A DNA stretch of 64,000 nt from Rhizobium sp. SL86 (lineage in GTDB: Bacteria; Pseudomonadota; Alphaproteobacteria; Rhizobiales; Rhizobiaceae). A program made the translations under genes and the position numbers. Position 1 is the first letter of the stretch. Every line of letters starts with the position of its first letter. This document shows, in pieces, positions 61,389-64,000 of the stretch. The notes under the pieces are model-generated. The model saw only the letters and a program-made list of their open reading frames with translations. It ran no database searches and had not been told where the DNA came from. The stretch lies in contig NZ_JAPPRJ010000008.1 in assembly GCF_026672545.1 (NCBI RefSeq), forward strand, positions 310,001-374,000, in the 5' to 3' direction.

Positions 61389-62345
61389 TCAGGCGGAGGG
61401 GCGAGCTTCATCTGCCGGGACGGGCTCGCTGATCGCCGTCTGCGGGGCTACCGCCTTGGGTGCCTTTCCGAGAATCTGACGCGCCCCCTTGCGGGAAAAC
61501 GGCTGCACCAGCTGTCCGAGGAAGTCTGGTGCGACACGGCCGGTGATACCGATATCGCGCGAGGGTTCGCGCGGCGGGTTAAAATAGGTCCCGAAGACCT
61601 GGTCCCAGAGGATAAGGTTTTCACCGTAGTTCGTGTTGCCTTCGGCAATCACGCGCGAATGGTGCCAGCGGTGCAGGCGCGGCGTGCTGAAGACGAGGTC
61701 GAGAGGGCCGGTCCGCACATCGATGTTGCAGTGGGTGAGGATGCCGATGAAGGCGGTCACCGCGCCGATCCAGAGAAAGACCGGCAGCGGTGCGCCGAGC
61801 AAATAAAGCGGGATCTGGCTGAGCGCGATCTTGAAGCCGGAATCGATGAAGTGGAAGCGACCGGTATTGACCACCCAGAGCCGTGTGACGCTGTGATGCA
61901 GTGCGTGAAAGCGCCAGAAGAACAGGCTTTCGTGGGCAAACCGGTGGGCGGCGTAAAGCCCGAGTTCAGCGATGATCAGCCCGAGCACCACCTGCAGGGC
62001 AAGCGGCAGCGCATGTGGCCATAGATCGAACTGCGGATGGGTGAGCGGCTGCACGAGGGTGGCGATGCCCATCGGCAGCGAGGCCCCGATCGCCGCGCAA
62101 AGCTGAACGGCCCCTTTGCTGAGCAGCGTATGCGCGAGGTTGTTGATGGTCTCGCCATCCGGAGCCAGCCAGTCCCGGTCGTAGGGCATCAGCCGTTCCG
62201 CAAGCGCAATCAGAGCAACGATGGTCAGGTAGACCACATTGAACCAGAAGAGCGGCGCCTCCGACTGGAAGGCGATATCGCTGCCGATCAGTCCCGTGAC
62301 CAGGAAGAACGGCCAGAGGCTGTAGGAAAGAAGACTGTATAACAC
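61389..62345 (-). CDS. Sterol desaturase/fatty acid hydroxylase-family protein
   Basis: A 318-residue membrane enzyme with four to six helices and the histidine clusters of the family: HRFAHESLFFWRFHALHHSV (HxxxH and HxxHH), HCNID and TPRLHRWHHSR. These ligate a di-iron centre that hydroxylates or desaturates lipids or carotenoids. The last 40 residues are Ala/Pro/Glu-rich. A substrate cannot be chosen. It is the only gene on its transcript. Confidence 0.92.
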   Translation of the reverse strand: MLYSLLSYSLWPFFLVTGLIGSDIAFQSEAPLFWFNVVYLTIVALIALAERLMPYDRDWLAPDGETINNLAHTLLSKGAVQLCAAIGASLPMGIATLVQPLTHPQFDLWPHALPLALQVVLGLIIAELGLYAAHRFAHESLFFWRFHALHHSVTRLWVVNTGRFHFIDSGFKIALSQIPLYLLGAPLPVFLWIGAVTAFIGILTHCNIDVRTGPLDLVFSTPRLHRWHHSRVIAEGNTNYGENLILWDQVFGTYFNPPREPSRDIGITGRVAPDFLGQLVQPFSRKGARQILGKAPKAVAPQTAISEPVPADEARPSA

Positions 62346-62413
62346 CCGAAAACCCCGATCCGGCTGCCGTCAATGCTCCTTGTATAACCAAGGATTTCGG
62401 CGTCCGTCCACCG

Positions 62414-63325
62414 TTATCGCCGCGTCGCGATATAGTCTTGCAGGCCGGTGACAAGCGCGTCGAAGGTCCTGCGGTAGCGCGGGGTCGTTTTCAGGTCTTC
62501 GTGCATCGCGACGAAGGTCGGCAGCGTCAGGCGGAAATCCGGAAAGAGGCGCACGAGATGCGGGTCGCGCGCAGCCAGTCTCGTCTGGCAGAAGCCGATG
62601 CCGACGCCGGCGCGGATGGCCGCCAATTGCGCCAGATTGCTGTCGGCACGGAAGGACCAGCAGGGCTGTTCCGGATCGGGAAAGTCCGGCGCCTGTTTGC
62701 GGATCTCGCCGATCATGGCGCGGATGAAGGCGGTGCGGCGGTCATAACCGATGATACAGTGGGTGCTCAGTTCCGCAAAAGAGACCGGCCTGCCGTGACG
62801 GGCAAGATAACCGGCATGGGCATGCAGCCCCAGCTCGATTTCACCCACATGGCGGACCACCAGCGATTCCTGTTTCGGCTGGGTCATGCGCACGGCAATA
62901 TCGGCCTCCCGTCGCAACAGATCCTCCACGGCATCGGACAATGACAGTTCGATGCCAAGTTTTGTGTGTTCGCTCTGCAGGGCTGCAAGGATGGGCGGCA
63001 GAACCTCCACGCCGATGACGTCGCTGGAGCTGATCCGGACGGTGCCTTCGATTTCGTTCAGCGCGCCTGTGGCCTGGCGACGCAGCGCAGCGGCTGTCGA
63101 GGCAAGCGACTGGGCGTAGGGCCTGAGCGAAAGCGCGAGTTCCGTCGGCATCAGGCCTTGCTGCGAGCGGGTGAACAGCACATGGCCGAGCGCCTGCTCC
63201 AGTTCATCCACATGCCGACCGACGGTTGGTTGTGTCAGTCCCAGTGCTCGAGCGGCCCCGGAGAGCGAGCCAGACTCGAGAACGCCGAGAAATGTGCGGT
63301 AGAGGTTCCAGTCCGGATCATTCAT
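62414..63325 (-). CDS. LysR-family transcriptional regulator
   Basis: A 303-residue regulator with the N-terminal HTH (YRTFLGVLESGSLSGAARAL, GLTQPTVGRHVDELEQALG) and a periplasmic-binding-like ligand domain (VRISSSDVIGVEVLPPILAA, HCIIGYDRRTAFIRAMIG). The start at 63325 lies 89 bases from the start of a divergent oxidoreductase, the classical LysR target arrangement. A TGAAT-N13-ATTCA repeat lies between them. Confidence 0.94.
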   Translation of the reverse strand: MNDPDWNLYRTFLGVLESGSLSGAARALGLTQPTVGRHVDELEQALGHVLFTRSQQGLMPTELALSLRPYAQSLASTAAALRRQATGALNEIEGTVRISSSDVIGVEVLPPILAALQSEHTKLGIELSLSDAVEDLLRREADIAVRMTQPKQESLVVRHVGEIELGLHAHAGYLARHGRPVSFAELSTHCIIGYDRRTAFIRAMIGEIRKQAPDFPDPEQPCWSFRADSNLAQLAAIRAGVGIGFCQTRLAARDPHLVRLFPDFRLTLPTFVAMHEDLKTTPRYRRTFDALVTGLQDYIATRR

Positions 63326-63328
63326 TTT

Positions 63329-63351
63329 TGAATATCATCCATCTACATTCA
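63329..63351. promoter_or_regulatory. Candidate LysR-type operator
   Basis: TGAAT (63329-63333) and ATTCA (63347-63351) form an inverted repeat with a 13-base centre. It includes a T-N11-A type geometry and lies immediately upstream of the regulator start, between divergent genes. Confidence 0.5.
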
Positions 63352-63414
63352 GCGAATTCCTTATACTGAGATCCTGCGGGATATTCCAGGCATCGAAACC
63401 AAGGAGATGCCGTC

Positions 63415-64000
63415 ATGCCCGTCGAAAATGCTGTGATGATGATTGAAAAGCCCCTCGTACTCGTGCTCGGCGCTACGGGTGGGATTGGCGGGGCGGTGGC
63501 CCGCCGGCTGTTGCTGAAGGGCTGGAGGGTGCGGGCTCTGAACCGCAACGCGGCCGAGGCGGCGCGCCGGGAACCGGCCTTCGAGTGGGTGCAGGGTGAC
63601 GCGATGAAGCCGGACGACGTGGCGCGTGCGGCGCAAGGTGCCGGCTTGATCGTCCATGCGGTCAATCCGCCCGGTTACCGGGATTGGGAGAAACTGGTCC
63701 TGCCGATGCTGGACAACACGATTGTCGCGGCAAAGCAGAACGGTGCGCGCATTCTTCTGCCCGGCACCGTCTACAATTACGGCCCGGATGCCTTTCCGCT
63801 GATTACAGAAGACAGCCCGCAACGCCCCCTGACACGCAAGGGCGCCATCCGCGTCGAGATGGAACGCCGGCTGAAGACTGCCTCGGAAGAGGGAGTGCGG
63901 GTCCTGATCGTCCGGGCCGGGGACTTCTTTGGTCCGGGGGCCATCAACAGCTGGTTCTCTCAGGGCATGGTCACCACCGGGCAGCCGCTCCAGTCCATCA
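63415..64000 (+). CDS. NAD(P)-binding oxidoreductase/epimerase, C-terminus beyond the window
   Basis: The first 195 codons of a Rossmann-fold protein are present. After MPVENAVMMIEKP comes LVLVLGATGGIGGAVARRLL (GxxGxxG), VQGDAMKPDD, VHAVNPPGYRDWEKLVLPML and GTVYNYGPDAFPL, where TVYNYG occupies the position of the extended-SDR active-site Tyr region (YxxxK is not evident in the canonical place). RAGDFFGPGAINSWF follows. AAGGAG eight bases upstream supports the ATG. It is divergent from the LysR gene and probably regulated by it. Confidence 0.85.
   Translation, partial: MPVENAVMMIEKPLVLVLGATGGIGGAVARRLLLKGWRVRALNRNAAEAARREPAFEWVQGDAMKPDDVARAAQGAGLIVHAVNPPGYRDWEKLVLPMLDNTIVAAKQNGARILLPGTVYNYGPDAFPLITEDSPQRPLTRKGAIRVEMERRLKTASEEGVRVLIVRAGDFFGPGAINSWFSQGMVTTGQPLQSI

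Overview
The window looks like chromosomal DNA from an alphaproteobacterium of the order Hyphomicrobiales, most likely family Rhizobiaceae (Rhizobium/Agrobacterium/Ensifer relatives). The evidence is high GC, a strong third-position GC bias that creates long antisense shadow frames, a fbc-type cytochrome bc1 operon followed by apt, the prs / Ctc-type L25 / pth / ychF neighbourhood, a MoxR-DUF58-DUF4159 operon divergent from DUF1285-NUDIX-cca, and rhizobial-type flagellin and MarR-response regulator-kinase genes. The species is not assigned. I found no rRNA, tRNA or CRISPR array.

Layout. 1-1.8 kb is accessory: the N-terminus of an IS21-type transposase, a frameshifted cysteine-rich gene of the kind found beside such elements, a 13-bp-arm hairpin, and an HI1419/HI1420-type toxin-antitoxin pair with a promoter overlapped by a palindrome. 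1.8-8.7 kb is a four-gene minus-strand operon (MoxR ATPase, DUF58, BatA/DUF4159 protein, vWA/GATase-like membrane protein), facing DUF1285, CoA pyrophosphatase and CCA-adding enzyme (8.85-11.4 kb). 11.4-16.6 kb holds small unknowns, hemF, an orphan flagellin with a hairpin leader, an alpha/beta-hydrolase-like protein and trmL. 16.6-22 kb has two paralogous ABC exporters enclosing a degenerate GGDEF protein, preceded by an 18-codon leader-like ORF. 22.5-25.2 kb is petABC, followed by a MazF-like TA pair, apt, a LysE exporter and two MaoC proteins. 28.4-30.4 kb is a Crp/Fnr regulator, DUF2892 protein and TDT/SLAC1 transporter with a 17-bp palindrome between the regulator and its neighbours.

30.5-47.4 kb is mostly housekeeping: ychF, clpS, pth, a GGDEF-EAL protein, L25, a chemoreceptor, prs, and the run lgt / NDUFAF7-like methyltransferase / pgeF / M24 peptidase. 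47.6-53.8 kb carries a UbiK/BMFP protein, YbjN, proC, CsaA, a MarR-response regulator-histidine kinase operon resembling PetP/PetR systems, and an MBL hydrolase. 54-64 kb carries a cold-shock gene with a long leader, an EamA transporter, aspartate aminotransferase, a VapBC-type pair with a probably leaderless mRNA, a PQQ sugar dehydrogenase, a ChaA antiporter, a sterol-desaturase-family enzyme, and a LysR gene divergent from a truncated NAD(P)-binding oxidoreductase.

No unmistakably new defence or metabolic system is present. The most interesting candidates are the Crp/Fnr-DUF2892-TDT cluster with its palindrome, the ABC exporter/degenerate GGDEF cluster with its leader ORF, the MazF-like pair with an unfamiliar partner, the orphan flagellin with hairpin leader, and the structured intergenic segment at 48.06-48.17 kb.
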